NCBI GenBank assembly: GCA_035578155.1 | Contig: JAPWDM010000008.1 | Span: 19,288,842-19,352,841 of the forward strand | Direction of reading: 5' to 3' | DNA: 64,000 nucleotides | DNA from: Brachynemurus nebulosus | Taxonomy: Eukaryota; Arthropoda; Insecta; Neuroptera; Myrmeleontidae | Part shown: one piece after another, positions 45,625 to 56,479 of the stretch | Numbering within the stretch: the stretch's first letter is position 1 | Layout of the letters: every line of letters starts with the position of its first letter | The notes under the pieces: generated by a model | Told to the model about the DNA's origin: nothing | Seen by the model: only the letters and a program-made list of their open reading frames with translations | Database searches by the model: none | Position numbers and translations under genes: made by a program

Positions 45625-46299
45625 GTAAGTTAATTTTTTTAATTTTGCTTCGTACAAATAGTTATGTAATTTGATAAAAGTTTATTTTACAATTTGACTA
45701 ATAATTTATTTTGGGGGGTTGTCAATTTCTGTGAAAATTAAAACATTATCTACAATTCAGATATCATTCATTCAGATATGTCTAAAAAATTATACAATGC
45801 TTGTAAATTGGTAATATCTGTAGTGATAAAAGAATTATACATATTTTTTTACTAAAATTTATTGACTTGGGAAACAAAATACCTACAACTATTTATCAAA
45901 TTTTAATCAACAGAAACCCTAATTAATGTAGGTATATAATATTTCGTTTTTATGTCATCGAAGGTGACGTATTAATATCGTTGTGTGATTGAATTGAACA
46001 CGTGATTGAATAATTATTGAGTTGTACATCCATATTGAATAAACGCAAGAGGGCTACTAACTATAGAATTAACAAACAACTATAGAGTTAACAAAAAATC
46101 ATAAATTAACACTTTCACTGAGATGGCATTACTTAGTGCGTGTCAAGAACACGCACTTAACGAATTTTTTTTTTTTTTTTGCTTTACAGCAATATAAATT
46201 CATAACAGGTTTAAATTGAAACGACGTATGGAAATCGAGTTTTTTAAGTCATAATAACAATGGTAATAATAATAATGGAATTTAACGTTCGTTTTTTAG

Positions 46300-46857
46300 A
46301 CAATGGTATGTAACGGACGTCACTCACATCATTATTTCTCAACTTTTTCATGATGATATGGGCGGAGAAACAAGAAAGCTTCTTAAGGACGATGTCGATA
46401 TTCATCTGGAATTACGATGCGAAATAGCAGAAAACTTTCACCAGCATATAACCGGTTACGGAATTCAAACCCTCAGTCTACCAGTTCGGAAGTGCCAGTG
46501 CCTAAGCACGCCGGGTTACTTTGCTGGTGAGTTTTTTAATCAAAAATTTAATATCTGTACATTCATTAAAATAACCTAAAAGTAATTGTGTAGCAAAAAT
46601 GAAATTTTCTTAATTTTAAATTGCTGTGAAATAGTTATTGAAAAAAGAAAAAATAAATAAGCAAAAATGGTTATAAAATTAAGTAACCCTTATTTTCTGA
46701 TTTGTTTAGAAATCGGAATTGGTGAAGACATCTGTGAAACCGTAGCATACATTTTCCCTGAAGTTCTAGTAATTGCAAGAGTCAGCAGAATATTGGGCGG
46801 AGGATAGGAAAAGTGGTATAAGGATTTGGTAGGTGTCTGTTTGCAACCATCTTTTTA
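46300..46857 (+). pseudogene. Two-exon coding cassette, unit 1, unknown protein
   Basis: Exon A (46300-46526) follows a TTTTTTAG acceptor and reads QWYVTDVTHIIISQLFHDDM, GGETRKLLKDDVDIHLELRC, EIAENFHQHITGYGIQTLSL and PVRKCQCLSTPGYFA. It ends TTTGCTG|GTGAGT. A 183-bp intron ends TTTGTTTAG. Exon B (from 46710) continues in phase: EIGIGEDICETVAYIFPEVL, VIARVSRILGGG, then an in-frame TAG, KWYKDLVGVCLQPSF and a stop. I do not recognise the family. The D-rich, mixed alpha/beta-looking product could be part of a transposase or a captured host gene. It is interrupted by one stop codon. Confidence 0.5.
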
Positions 46858-47341
46858 AGGACGATGTCGATATTCATCTGTAATTGCGATGAATAGCAGA
46901 ATGGGAAATAGCAGAAAATTTTCACCAGCATATAACCGGTAACGGAATTCAAACCCTCAGTCTACCAGTTCGGAAGTGCAAGTGCCTAAGCACGCCGGGT
47001 TACTTTGCTGGTGAGTTTTTTAATCGAAAATCTAATATCTGTACATTCATTAAAATAACCTAAAAGTAATTGTGTAGCAAAAACGAAATTTTCTTAGTTT
47101 TGCTGTGAAATATTTATTGAAAAAAGATAAATAAAATAAATAAACAAAAATGGTTATAAAATTAAGTAATCCTTATTTTTTGATTTGTTTAGAAAAAGGA
47201 ATTGGTGAAGACATATGTGAAACCGCAGCCTACATTTTCCCTGAAGTTCTAGTAATGGCAAGAGTCAGCAGAATATTGGGCGGAGGACAAGAAAAGCGGT
47301 ATAAGGATTTGGTAGGTGTCTGTTTGCAACCATCTTCTTGA
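46857..47341 (+). pseudogene. Two-exon coding cassette, unit 2
   Basis: Exon A is damaged by a stop (DIHL then TAA) and a 12-15 bp local insertion (ATAGCAGAATGGGAAATAGC). It keeps ENFHQHITGNGIQTLSLPVR and the TTGCTG|GTGAGT donor (47010). Exon B (from 47193) is fully open: EKGIGEDICETAAYIFPEVL, VMARVSRILGGGQEKRYKDL, VGVCLQPSS, stop at 47341. It is the only unit with an intact exon B, in which the TAG of unit 1 reads CAA (Gln). No known function. Confidence 0.45.
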
Positions 47342-47750
47342 GGATAATGTCGATATTCATCTGGAATTATGATGGGAAATAGCAGAAAACTTTCGCCAGC
47401 ATATAACCGGCTACGGAATTCAAACCCTCCGTCTACCAGTTCGGAAGTGCCAGTGCCATAAGCACGCCGGGTCACTTTGCTGGTGAGTTTTTTAATCAAA
47501 AATCTAATATCTGTACATTCATTAAAATAGCCTAGAAGTAATTTTGTAGCGAAAGCGAAAATATCTTAATTTTAAATTGCTGTGAAATAGTTATTAAAAA
47601 AAGAAAAAAATAATAATCAAAAATGGTTATAAAATTAAGTAACCCTTATTTTCTGATTTGTTTAGAAACTGGAATTGGCGAAGACATCTATGAAAGCACA
47701 GCATGCATTTTCTGCGAAGTTCTAAGAATGGCAAGAGTCAGCAGAATATT
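47341..47750 (+). pseudogene. Two-exon coding cassette, unit 3, truncated
   Basis: Exon A is close to unit 1 (with a stop near its start and a 1-base insertion at CAGTGCCATAAGC), and the donor GTGAGT is kept. Exon B (from about 47667) reads ETGIGEDIYESTACIFCEVL then RMARVSRIL before the homology ends at about 47750. It is the most diverged copy and lacks the C-terminus. Confidence 0.45.
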
Positions 47751-48849
47751 GTTTTTCTTATATTTAAGTATTGTTTAGTTAATTTTCTTAAACTATATTT
47801 TTGATATGATGTAACTACAATTTTAATCCATAAATTTTAATATTATCATTGTAATCTAATTGCAATTAAATTTTTTATAAGATATTGCTTAAATAATTGT
47901 GTCTGCAAAACGTAAGCATTGTAAAAAAAAGTCATATCTCAAAATTTTGACCAGTTTAATTGGCAGTTACACTGCAAAATAAAGATTACCTATGTTCATG
48001 AAAGCAAGTAAACGTTCATAATAAAACTTTTATAATCTTACTTTTTTGGAGTGTTTATTTTAAAATTTACCAAAAAAATTATTATTTTATCATACGACAC
48101 ACTTATATAGAAATTTAGACATAATAAGCAAAATATTTAACATCTCGAATCTTTTTGTATATAATTCCAAATTATTCTATACGTCATAATATTATAAATA
48201 TTTATGTAAAAAAACCATCAATAATCTTTTTTGATTCGTTATTTTCAATTAAGTTGAATCAGTTTATTTTTTTCAGCACAGTTGAATCACTCATACTGAT
48301 TCAGTTGAATTGAATCAGAATGAGTGATTCAGTTGGATTAATATTACACTTTTCTGGGTGTAAACATTACTATATAAGTGTGTAAAATTACATTTTCAGG
48401 TGTACAGGCGTGGTTTAAAAATACATTAATATGATGTAATTTTACGTTTAACTGCGCACTATTGCGAACTGAATGTGTAAAATTACATCTTGTTGTGTAG
48501 TTAATACACAAATAAAACGTAATCTATTACACACCTGGACCGTAATTTTACGTACGACATGTGTAAAACTACACATATGAGTGAGTAATAATTACACCAT
48601 GATGGTGTAATTTTCACCTTCGTACATTACGGTTTGTAATGTTACTGTCATTATAGAAGGCATTTAATTGCCTCCTATAATAGTAGTAAAACGGTACATT
48701 TTTTTCTTAGAGTGTATGCACGAAAAAGGAATAGGAGGGGACAATGTATGGGGCTGGAGAGTTTTAATAAACAGTGAGTAAGCTGCTTCTTTTGTTATTA
48801 TTTTTGTTTTTTACCGTTTCCCAAAAGTTGTGTTTTTCCCGACAAGGAA

Positions 48850-49345
48850 AATCATATCTCAAGTTCTAGAAAAGATAGAGACGTAATTTTTTTTAATTTT
48901 GTTCATAAACATATTGCGCATAAAGTGGAGTATGCTTTTTCCATTTGAACAACTGTAACTATTTTAAAAATTTTTTTTTTTAACAAAAAATTGGGTTTTA
49001 TAATTTTTAGAAGTTTGGAATTACAATTTTATAGTTAATTTTTAAAATTACCTGAAACCTATACTCAGCTTTATGGATAAGTCCTTTAGGAATAAAATAA
49101 TGAAAAAATATTTAAAAAATATTCATTACCTTTTGAGATATGGCGTTCCTTGTAAACGCTTAAAAACTTGTGCAAAAGAGCCCCCTCCCCCCACAGGGAA
49201 GAGTAATGAATGTTTCAAAAACAAAATTTTCTATTTGAAACCCTCCCTAATTTGAAAAATAAAATTCAACAAGCAAAATAATCATAAATAAAAAAGTTGC
49301 TTTTTTATTTGAACTCCTCTTTTAATGATTATAAAATAATCAGCT
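48850..49345 (-). repeat. Inverted copy of the internal part of the 2-kb element (A2)
   Basis: The minus strand of 49093-49345 matches 2310-2545 over GAGGAGTT.AAATAAAAAAG, TTTATGATTATTTTGCTTGT, TGAAACATTCATTACTCTTC and GGAACGCCATATCTCAAAA. Neither terminal repeat of the 2-kb element is present here, so this is a fragment. Confidence 0.8.
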
Positions 49346-49538
49346 CATAATAAAAAAATTTTTATTAACACCATGACGATCATAGCCTATAATGACAAAA
49401 CGCTCAACTGACAGTGATACACTCAAAACAATCGATACCGTAATTTTTAAGAAATAATGCTCACCGTGTTTGTATTTATTTCCGAAAAACCGATGTTTAC
49501 GATAAAGTGAGTGTATATAACAACTGTCTAATTTTCAT

Positions 49539-49620
49539 TACCAGTGGGTAATCACTAATCACCATTCATGCTAATTTCTACCATCGTTCAGTTTATTCTA
49601 TTCAGAAATGATAATATAGG
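49539..49620 (+). repeat. Short match to the LINE 3' UTR at the window start
   Basis: ATTACCAGTGGGTA, TCACCATTC, TCTACCATCGTTC and TTCTATTCAGAA line up in order with the minus strand of 130-214, with small gaps. It is probably a remnant of another copy of the Jockey-like LINE. Confidence 0.45.
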
Positions 49621-49899
49621 ATATTTAAAAAATCTACCATGACCCGTTAATTTAATGGGTAGTTGAACAATGTATTTTAATGTATTTTTTTTTAAATAAT
49701 AACGATAACTATCGGAGAAAACAGTACCTAGTATATTAAATAAATTCACTTATAATAATAAAAATAAATTAATAAGAAAATAGATACAAAAAAAATTGTT
49801 AGTGCGTGCAAGTTACACGATTGAAGTGAATATTTTACGTAACACCTAATTGTCCGCTTGCAACCTAGAAAATTCGAAAAGTTCCCGAGAAGACCGCCC

Positions 49900-50067
49900 A
49901 TGTTGCTCATAGCATTATTGTTCACGTTATATACCCAACCATTTGTTACAGTTCAAATAAAAAAAGGAAACGATAAAATACTCTCGCTACAGTTTCACTT
50001 AAAAAAACGTAAGCTTTCTTTATCTAAAGACTTATTCGAGATACCTAATAGTGAAACGAATACTTGA
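49900..50067 (+). CDS. Candidate small secreted peptide, 55 residues
   Basis: I do not recognise the product. From an ATG at 49900 the frame begins with a clear signal peptide (MLLIALLFTLYTQPFVTVQ) followed by a short polar, basic segment (KKGNDK, HLKKRKLSLSKDLFEIPNSE) and a stop. The frame is open upstream too but without an ATG. A splice-donor-like AAAAAAC|GTAAGC within it (about 50012) would give a first exon ending in phase 1, like the candidate secreted gene at 18.7 kb. A pogo-like element is inserted 19 bp after the stop. It could equally be a chance ORF; no homology is known to me. Confidence 0.28.
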   Translation: MLLIALLFTLYTQPFVTVQIKKGNDKILSLQFHLKKRKLSLSKDLFEIPNSETNT

Positions 50068-50085
50068 GAAAAGATTTAAAATATA

Positions 50086-51314
50086 AGGTAACTGCGGGTA
50101 ATAAGGTCTGTCGAGTAATAATGCCTAAAATTAATAAATCATTCAAATACGCGTACAGTCGGACCAATGTTTCACGCATACAAGCCTTATTTGGACACCA
50201 ATAAGTTACAACGTATGCGCCACTTGTCGCCATCCCGCGTCTTGTCTCCAGTAACGAGATACATGTTATGAAAGGAAGTTGTGTCGCTCGAATAATAAAA
50301 TTTCAAGGAAATTTATTGTTAATTGTTTTTCTGTTCACCTGATTTTGTTCTTCAGGTTTTCTTTTTCACTTCAGTTTATTCAGTTCACTAAATAGTTACA
50401 TCTACTTATCACATAAAATTTTTGTTTTATTTATTTGGGTGTCGACGGCAAATAAGGCCTATCAAAATTACATGTAGATCTTATTATGTTCCTAGCACCT
50501 GAAACTGATTTTGCACTCTCAATGTTCAAGTTCCAACGTAAGTCATCTTTGACAACAACGGTGAAAATGTATCAAACCTCCAACTCACTAAAGCCGTATT
50601 CATCACGTGCAGTATCAATATCTGAAGAAAACGTTCATTCGAGTCAAATATCAATTAAGCGTATTAAAAGAAGCTACTACCGCATGGTTTATTCCTTGGA
50701 TTTTGATGACAATGATAATGATTCTGCCCCCTTTCTCGATTAAAACAAAGAATTTTTTTCTAAAGCACGCCAGCTGTCCAAAAAGGGATTTTAATCATAA
50801 AGGAGCTCCCATCAGTGAGCTAACTAAGTATTAATTTACTTAAGAATGATACCGAGAAGGACTGATGGTATAGTTCATATAATCAAGCTCGATAATAAAT
50901 ACGAAATATAACTAAAATATAGATAAAATAATACGAAAATAACTGATATAAGATAGTGTGCCAAATGTGGAAGCCATGAAGAGTGAGCCGGTCTTTCACC
51001 AGAAATCCTAATTAGTTTGGATGCCCTGATGGATGCTAAAAAATTTTTTTCTTTTTAAATTAATTGAAATTATTCGAATTATTTTCTAATTGATCTTAAT
51101 TACCAAAGTTTTTATTGATTTCTTATAATAGGCTTTAATACCCTACTATAGGAAAATAGGGCCTAAGAACAGTTTTCAAAAATGTTAAATCTTTTCCAAT
51201 CCAACATTTTAATACCCAATTTAAATTTAATACCCAAATTTACATAATTATCCGAAATATTTTTCATTCAATTGAAGATCTCCCTTAGCTAAACCTTATT
51301 ACACACAGTTACCT
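50086..51314. mobile_element. Pogo/Tigger-like element, 1.23 kb, TA duplication
   Basis: The TIRs begin AGGTAACTGCGGGTAATAAG on the left and AGGTAACTGTGTGTAATAAG on the right complement, flanked by TA (50084-50085, 51315-51316). Internal motifs AATAAGGCC and ATAGGGCC near 50450 and 51165 echo the ends, as in the other pogo-like elements. It contains one 85-codon ORF. Confidence 0.87.
50486..50743 (+). CDS. Possible C-terminal remnant of a pogo-like transposase
   Basis: An 85-codon open frame: FLAPETDFALSMFKFQRKSS, then a Ser/Thr-rich stretch (SNSLKPYSSRAVSISEEN), then KRIKRSYYR, and an acidic end FDDNDNDSAPFLD. It lies centrally in a pogo-like element, on one strand. A Ser-rich, acidic tail is common after the DDE domain of Tigger/pogo proteins, but no catalytic motif is present, so the assignment rests on context. 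It may be only the last exon. Confidence 0.35.
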   Translation: MFLAPETDFALSMFKFQRKSSLTTTVKMYQTSNSLKPYSSRAVSISEENVHSSQISIKRIKRSYYRMVYSLDFDDNDNDSAPFLD

Positions 51315-51319
51315 TACAC

Positions 51320-53930
51320 TCTGGGTTGATCCAGTTGTTAGCAATTTCGATCTTGTCTAAAAGATCGTTAATTCGAAACCAACAAAGACAGATACGTTAT
51401 CATGAATATACTTATACAAAAGCCACAATTAATTACCAGTAATTATTTCCAACCGATCAGACTCTATAATATTCCATTAAAGCGATGCATATGACATTAG
51501 TTATTACGCAACTAACCAATACAAAAACTGGGTATATTTTTATTTGCTATCTTGCTAATGTATACTTATGTAATTTATAACAAGACGTCCTCAAGAAAGA
51601 TAAATCAGAAATATATAAAAAAAAATTATTTAAATTTTTACTGAAATTCGTAAAGCTGCTGATCAGATAATACTCGTAGTTTTCATAATAGTACGCCTAA
51701 AATCAGTATAATTTATGGCTCAATGGATATCACTGGTCATTTTTCCTTTTTAGCTAAAAACAGTTACTTCTATCCGGTTTATTTCATTATTTTAGCAGTT
51801 GACCACACTAAATAAAATATTTAATGAATTAACCGAATTCACGAAGAAGATTTACAAAACGTTCAAACCTTCACTCGTGACAGAGTAGGTATTTCACTTC
51901 ACATCAAATTTTACTGTAATTATTATTAGAAGATTTTAATTCGATAATAAAAAGTAGCATTTTATTATTGCCAATTACGTTTCTCTAACAGTAATTTATT
52001 GCTTATCAGAATGGTTCTGGTTTCAATATACTTAAGTCCACAAAATAAAAAATTAAAAACTTAGCACTGTTTTAATGTATTAAACAGTATAGAGTATAAG
52101 TATTAAAGAGGATTTGTTAACATCGAAAGAAAAACGACAAGCTAAGGAAACCCTTCATAGATAAAAATATATTTTGATGGAAATTTACAAAAAAAGATGA
52201 GCTTATTACAGTCATATAAAAATTTCTAACCCTTTAGTTCTGATTCCTAATTGAAAAGCCACTCCTCCTTTTTATTTCTAACCTATAATTTGCTCTAGTA
52301 ATTTAATGGATTAATGTATAGCAAGTGCCTTATTAACTTCCTTCTTAAGACAATGCTTATATAAAATAACCCAATCGTGGATGATTAAAAATCTATAGAA
52401 CTATGCAAATTTCCAGAAGCTATCTTCCAAAATAAATGATCTCTTTTGGATTATAATTCATATTTTAATCAAGTTTACATGGACAACCATTCACTCCATT
52501 GGCACTAGGCGACGGAAAAAGGAAAAATAATATAATAAGTATAAAAATGTATTATATAAAAATTACAAAGAACAGGTAAATAAGAATAAATAAAAAAAAA
52601 AATTTAAAATTCCCAGCATATCAAATTTTATTTACGATAAAAATAGGAAAAAATTGTACAATTTTTTCTTCTTTTTTTTTTATAAATTATAAATTAAATT
52701 ATAAATAAATTTAACATAATCTAAAAATAATACAAAAATAAAACAATAAAACAGTATAAAATAAAGTAAAATATAATAAAATAAAACTTCCAAACAATAA
52801 ATATAAAATTTATTAAAATTTGAAAAAAAAAAGTTTACATTCACTTTTAAATTTATATTATTGTTATATATTAGTATTATAGCTCATTGGATACAACAAT
52901 TTCCACTTAGGAAATGTTCAAGAGTTTGATAAAATTAAATTTATATAAAAAGGTCACACCCATTAATAATAATTTGACGTACGAGATTCATCATAATAAT
53001 TTATAACATTACGGAAAAGAACGAAGCGGGCTAAAATAAGTGAAATAATTATCTTTATTTACGTTTTCCAATATATTTTCTATATTTTTTCTCAAATATT
53101 TATTTTTCAGGTAACATATGGTAACTAAATATTATATGCGCGAAGGTGAAGTGATTAATATTTTGTTTAGATTCCACAAACTTATTTCTCATATTAATTT
53201 TCATTTAGAACTGTAGTAATTGTTTGAAAAAGAAAATTTCAATTTGAGTACACATTATAATTATGTTTAAAATAAAAAAATTTTAAGACAGATAAAAATT
53301 TTGGAGGAAAATTTTAAATAAACATTTAACACCAACTAGGAATGAATACAACTAACATCTAGAAAAATAAAAATTATAATTTGTTAAGAAAGTAACACAT
53401 ACGTTAACACATATCTGACTTATATTTCCAGCAGTAGTACTCAAACTATACCATAAAAACATTTTTTTCAATCCACTATTTGAAACAAGCATGTTGTTTC
53501 TCGAATCATTTTTTTTAAATTCACAATTTGTAATAACAGAATTATTAATTTCAAAAAAAAAATTTAGCTTTATATCACAACATTGTTTTAACTTTAAATA
53601 AAATTTTAAAAATAGAATCCAGTCGCTTCTCTCGTACAACTATGCACAAATTTTTGAAAACTGTTCACATTCAATTTCATCCATAATAACTAATAGAGTA
53701 TTTTATTGAAAACACTGTTACAAGATTTTCCAAAAGGACAAAAATCAAAAATCAATTGGAAATAATTTGATACGATTTAAAAGAGGAATAAGTGAGTTCC
53801 AGTTTTTCTTTAATAGTTCCACATTAATTAACTAATAAATGTTATGCGTACATTGATTATACATTTAAAAATATTGAATAATTTTTTTTTAATCATATTC
53901 CCTTAAAAACTTAAATAAATTACCGACGTT
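51320..53930. other. Unassigned, strongly AT-rich sequence
   Basis: Long A- and T-rich runs. No ORF, repeat boundary or RNA gene that I can support. Confidence 0.4.
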
Positions 53931-53939
53931 AAGATACCG

Positions 53940-54390
53940 ATTAAGATCGATGATAATAAATTTAAACATCATTACGTGGCCAGGTGCACGTGAATACTGA
54001 AGGATCTCCCGCGGAGCTATATTCAATATGCGTCTGCGCAACATAGACATCACTAGGCTCCTCACTAGGCACACAGAGAGCATAATACCACTACACTGAC
54101 ATTCAACCATACATTTGGTATACTGTAAAGCTTGTATGCGCCCCGGTAACGCGCAAGCACGCACCCATCTCGTATAGTATCGGTGAATACGTGTGGATGT
54201 TGATGTATGTGTGTATTACGCCAGCAGTTTCCAGCAACCGGAGCAAACTGAACGAAGGAGCAGTTCCAGCCAGCATCGCGAATACTCTCGGATGTTCTCT
54301 GTACTGTGTTACTGTATTCTGAACGAGTACATACGGAGGTTCTAGCTCTGGCTCTCAATGTACCGTACGTATATGCTACATACATAATTA
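53940..54390 (-). promoter_or_regulatory. GC-richer patch, candidate promoter or 5' UTR exon
   Basis: About 430 bp of markedly higher complexity and CpG content (GGGGCGCATACAAGC, CTCCGCGGGAG, GCGTGCTTGCGCGTTACC on the minus strand) stands out in an AT-rich desert. The minus strand is nearly stop-free over two overlapping frames (54385-54065 and 54164-53889), but neither product is recognisable. It holds insect initiator-like TTCAGTTTG and donor-like CGTCG|GTAATT or AATCG|GTATCT sites. It could be a non-coding first exon; linking it to the signal-peptide exon 35 kb away would be speculation. Confidence 0.25.
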
Positions 54391-54399
54391 TGTATATAT

Positions 54400-55550
54400 G
54401 TATGTATTATTGTATATGTATGATGTTTTTGTAACTAGTTCATTGCTAGATCGACATACTGTATTTGTGTATGGTACGTCTTCCCACTCATGATTATAGT
54501 GAAAATCAGAGAAAACAACTTGAATACTATGGGTAATATAATATAGGTATGTACCTATGTACAGTTACAAGACCGGCCATCTTTTAGGATTACACCACCT
54601 TTTCTCATTAACATAAAAGGCACGCTTAACTAATTAAAAGCAGCCGCTCAGTCTACCCGGTGACAAACCAAAAAAATGTTATGTTATTAGGTACAGTAAA
54701 TTATGTATAGTTTCTAGTTTTTCTGCACCTTAATGAAGAAAGCAAGGAGCGTTTACGAAAGAACATTACCGCAAATAAATTTTTATATATCACCTAATTA
54801 CAAAAATGAAGGATAAAAATATTCAAATATTCGACCGACATCGAGCTCAACTTCACCTACGAGATTTTCATTACATAGTTTTAATTCTTGGTTTGGTGTA
54901 AAAAATTCCTCATTTATGCTTTTTAAACCTCCCTAAGGTATAACAAATGTATCATAAAATTGTTACGAGTACATGTTCTAAGAATGAAAAAAGAAGCATT
55001 ACAATATCACTTTTCAGCGTTCCAACTGTGCTATTATGGAACACGAAAAAAATGTTACCGAGAAAAATTCAATATGTTCTTGATAATTTTTTTGTAGCAT
55101 GATTTTTCTCTCAAAATTTTATTTTACAGGATATTGAATTCGAAAATTATGTTAATAGTGAGATGACTAGTTGATGTTGTCAGTTTTAGCATGGAATTCA
55201 TAAGAGATAATTACGCTGATATATCGCTGTGCCCGTACGTATATAATCGCATGCACACTAATATAATGGTTACATAATATCATACCTAAATAAATTTAGA
55301 AACTAGGAAAACAAAAAATTGTGAAATAGATTTTTATATATTTTTAATAAGAGTTTTGTAGGTAATTTTGTGTCTTACTTCGACCAATCCTCAAAAAAAT
55401 TTTTTTTCAAATACATTTTCTTTTTTTAAAAGCTAAAAAATGGTTAAAAGTACTTCTAAAGAAGTGGTCTAAACCCTGAAAGGGTTCCTTATTAACTGCT
55501 AAAGAAATTGGACAATTTATTACCAATTCACAATTACCCCATGATTTTGA
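54400..55550. other. Unassigned AT-rich sequence
   Basis: Nothing I can support as a gene or repeat. Confidence 0.35.
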
Positions 55551-55556
55551 AATTGT

Positions 55557-56473
55557 GGGGTAATTGTGAACGTCATTCACAAATGCTCCCATTCGGTCAA
55601 AAATTTCAGAACTATTCTTTTCAGAGTTAAAAATGTCGATGAAGATGGTGGTGACCTTATTGTACAAGTTTCCGATGTACAGACAATACAAAAAAAATTG
55701 TGTAAAGAGCGATATGTTTTGTGTATCAATCTACGAAATCATTGGTGTGCTCCCTTACCCAATAACAACTTACAAAAACAGAAAAAGTTACCTGTTTTTC
55801 ATGTCTCTGTGAGTGTCCAAGGCAGTAGGATTAATACAAAACCATTTTTTTTTTTTATTTACAGTATTAGGCCTAATAGATTGTTGTTTTTGATTCATGT
55901 AAACTAATTGTATTTCATTTCCTTGATAAAATCTTATTTTACTTGTTTTTGTGTGAATACATGTAATTTTTTGATTTTTTGTATGATAAAATGACAAAAT
56001 ATCATCAAAATATCATTTTTAGCTTGTAATAAATTTGTTCCTACAATTTTTGTTATTTTTATTTAACCTTGATTTTTTGTAGAAAATTTGAGGTATGCGT
56101 AACTTTTACTAAGCAAAGAGAAATTGTGGCCGCTAAAGTATGATGAAAAATTTGAAAGTGGGATAAATGTGAAGAATATAATTTGGGCTTTACTCTGATG
56201 TACTTCACTTCTCTTGTAATCCATTCTAAATAATTTTTCTGATGGCATTCACTTTTACCCCAAAAATCATAAGATTTGCAAAACCGCACCGGGGAAATGT
56301 AAATGGCTTATAAAATTTTTGTTTTTCATACGAATTTGTTCAAAATTTGTGTGGTGCATCCTGAATAATGTAGAATTAAAAATAAATCAACCATAATGTT
56401 ATATATAAAATAGAAAATACTTAAAACAACGCTTTTATCTCAATTCATGAAAATCCATTCACAATTACCCCAG
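55557..56473. repeat. Segment with pogo-style inverted ends
   Basis: GGGGTAATTGTGAA at 55557 is mirrored by TTCACAATTACCCC ending at 56473; a further inverted CAATTACCCC lies at 55528-55541. The terminal style resembles the pogo-like elements of this window. However, TA flanks are missing and the enclosed 113-codon plus ORF (KNFRTILFRVKNVDEDGGDL) is unrecognised. Confidence 0.4.
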
Positions 56474-56479
56474 TCAGTC

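Larger units (their letters stand above)
46385..47750 (+). repeat. Three tandem copies of the two-exon cassette (472-483 bp period)
   Basis: The motif GATGTCGATATTCATCTG recurs at 46391, 46863 and 47346. Each unit contains most of exon A, the intron with its donor TTGCTGGTGAGTTTT and acceptor TTTGTTTAG, and exon B. The junction is always between the end of exon B (TTTGCAACCATCTT) and the middle of exon A (CTTAAGGACGATG or variant). Unit 3 is truncated within exon B at about 47750. Confidence 0.93.
45051..48714. mobile_element. CACTA-like DNA transposon, 3.66 kb, with spliced coding remnants
   Basis: Termini are CACTCTAAGAAAAAA at 45051 and its complement ending at 48714, with TA on both sides (45049-45050, 48715-48716). 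Subterminal regions at both ends are packed with GTGTAAAATTAC-type repeats in both orientations (45110-45270; 48360-48620). CACT..AAGAAAA ends with dense subterminal repeats are the style of the CACTA/EnSpm superfamily; a 2-bp duplication is shorter than the plant standard. Inside are exon-like segments on the plus strand, one of them amplified three times. Confidence 0.75.

Noticed and set aside
47230..47499. 89-codon minus-strand ORF
   Set aside because: Antisense to the amplified cassette, where the plus strand has splice sites and a phase-consistent frame.
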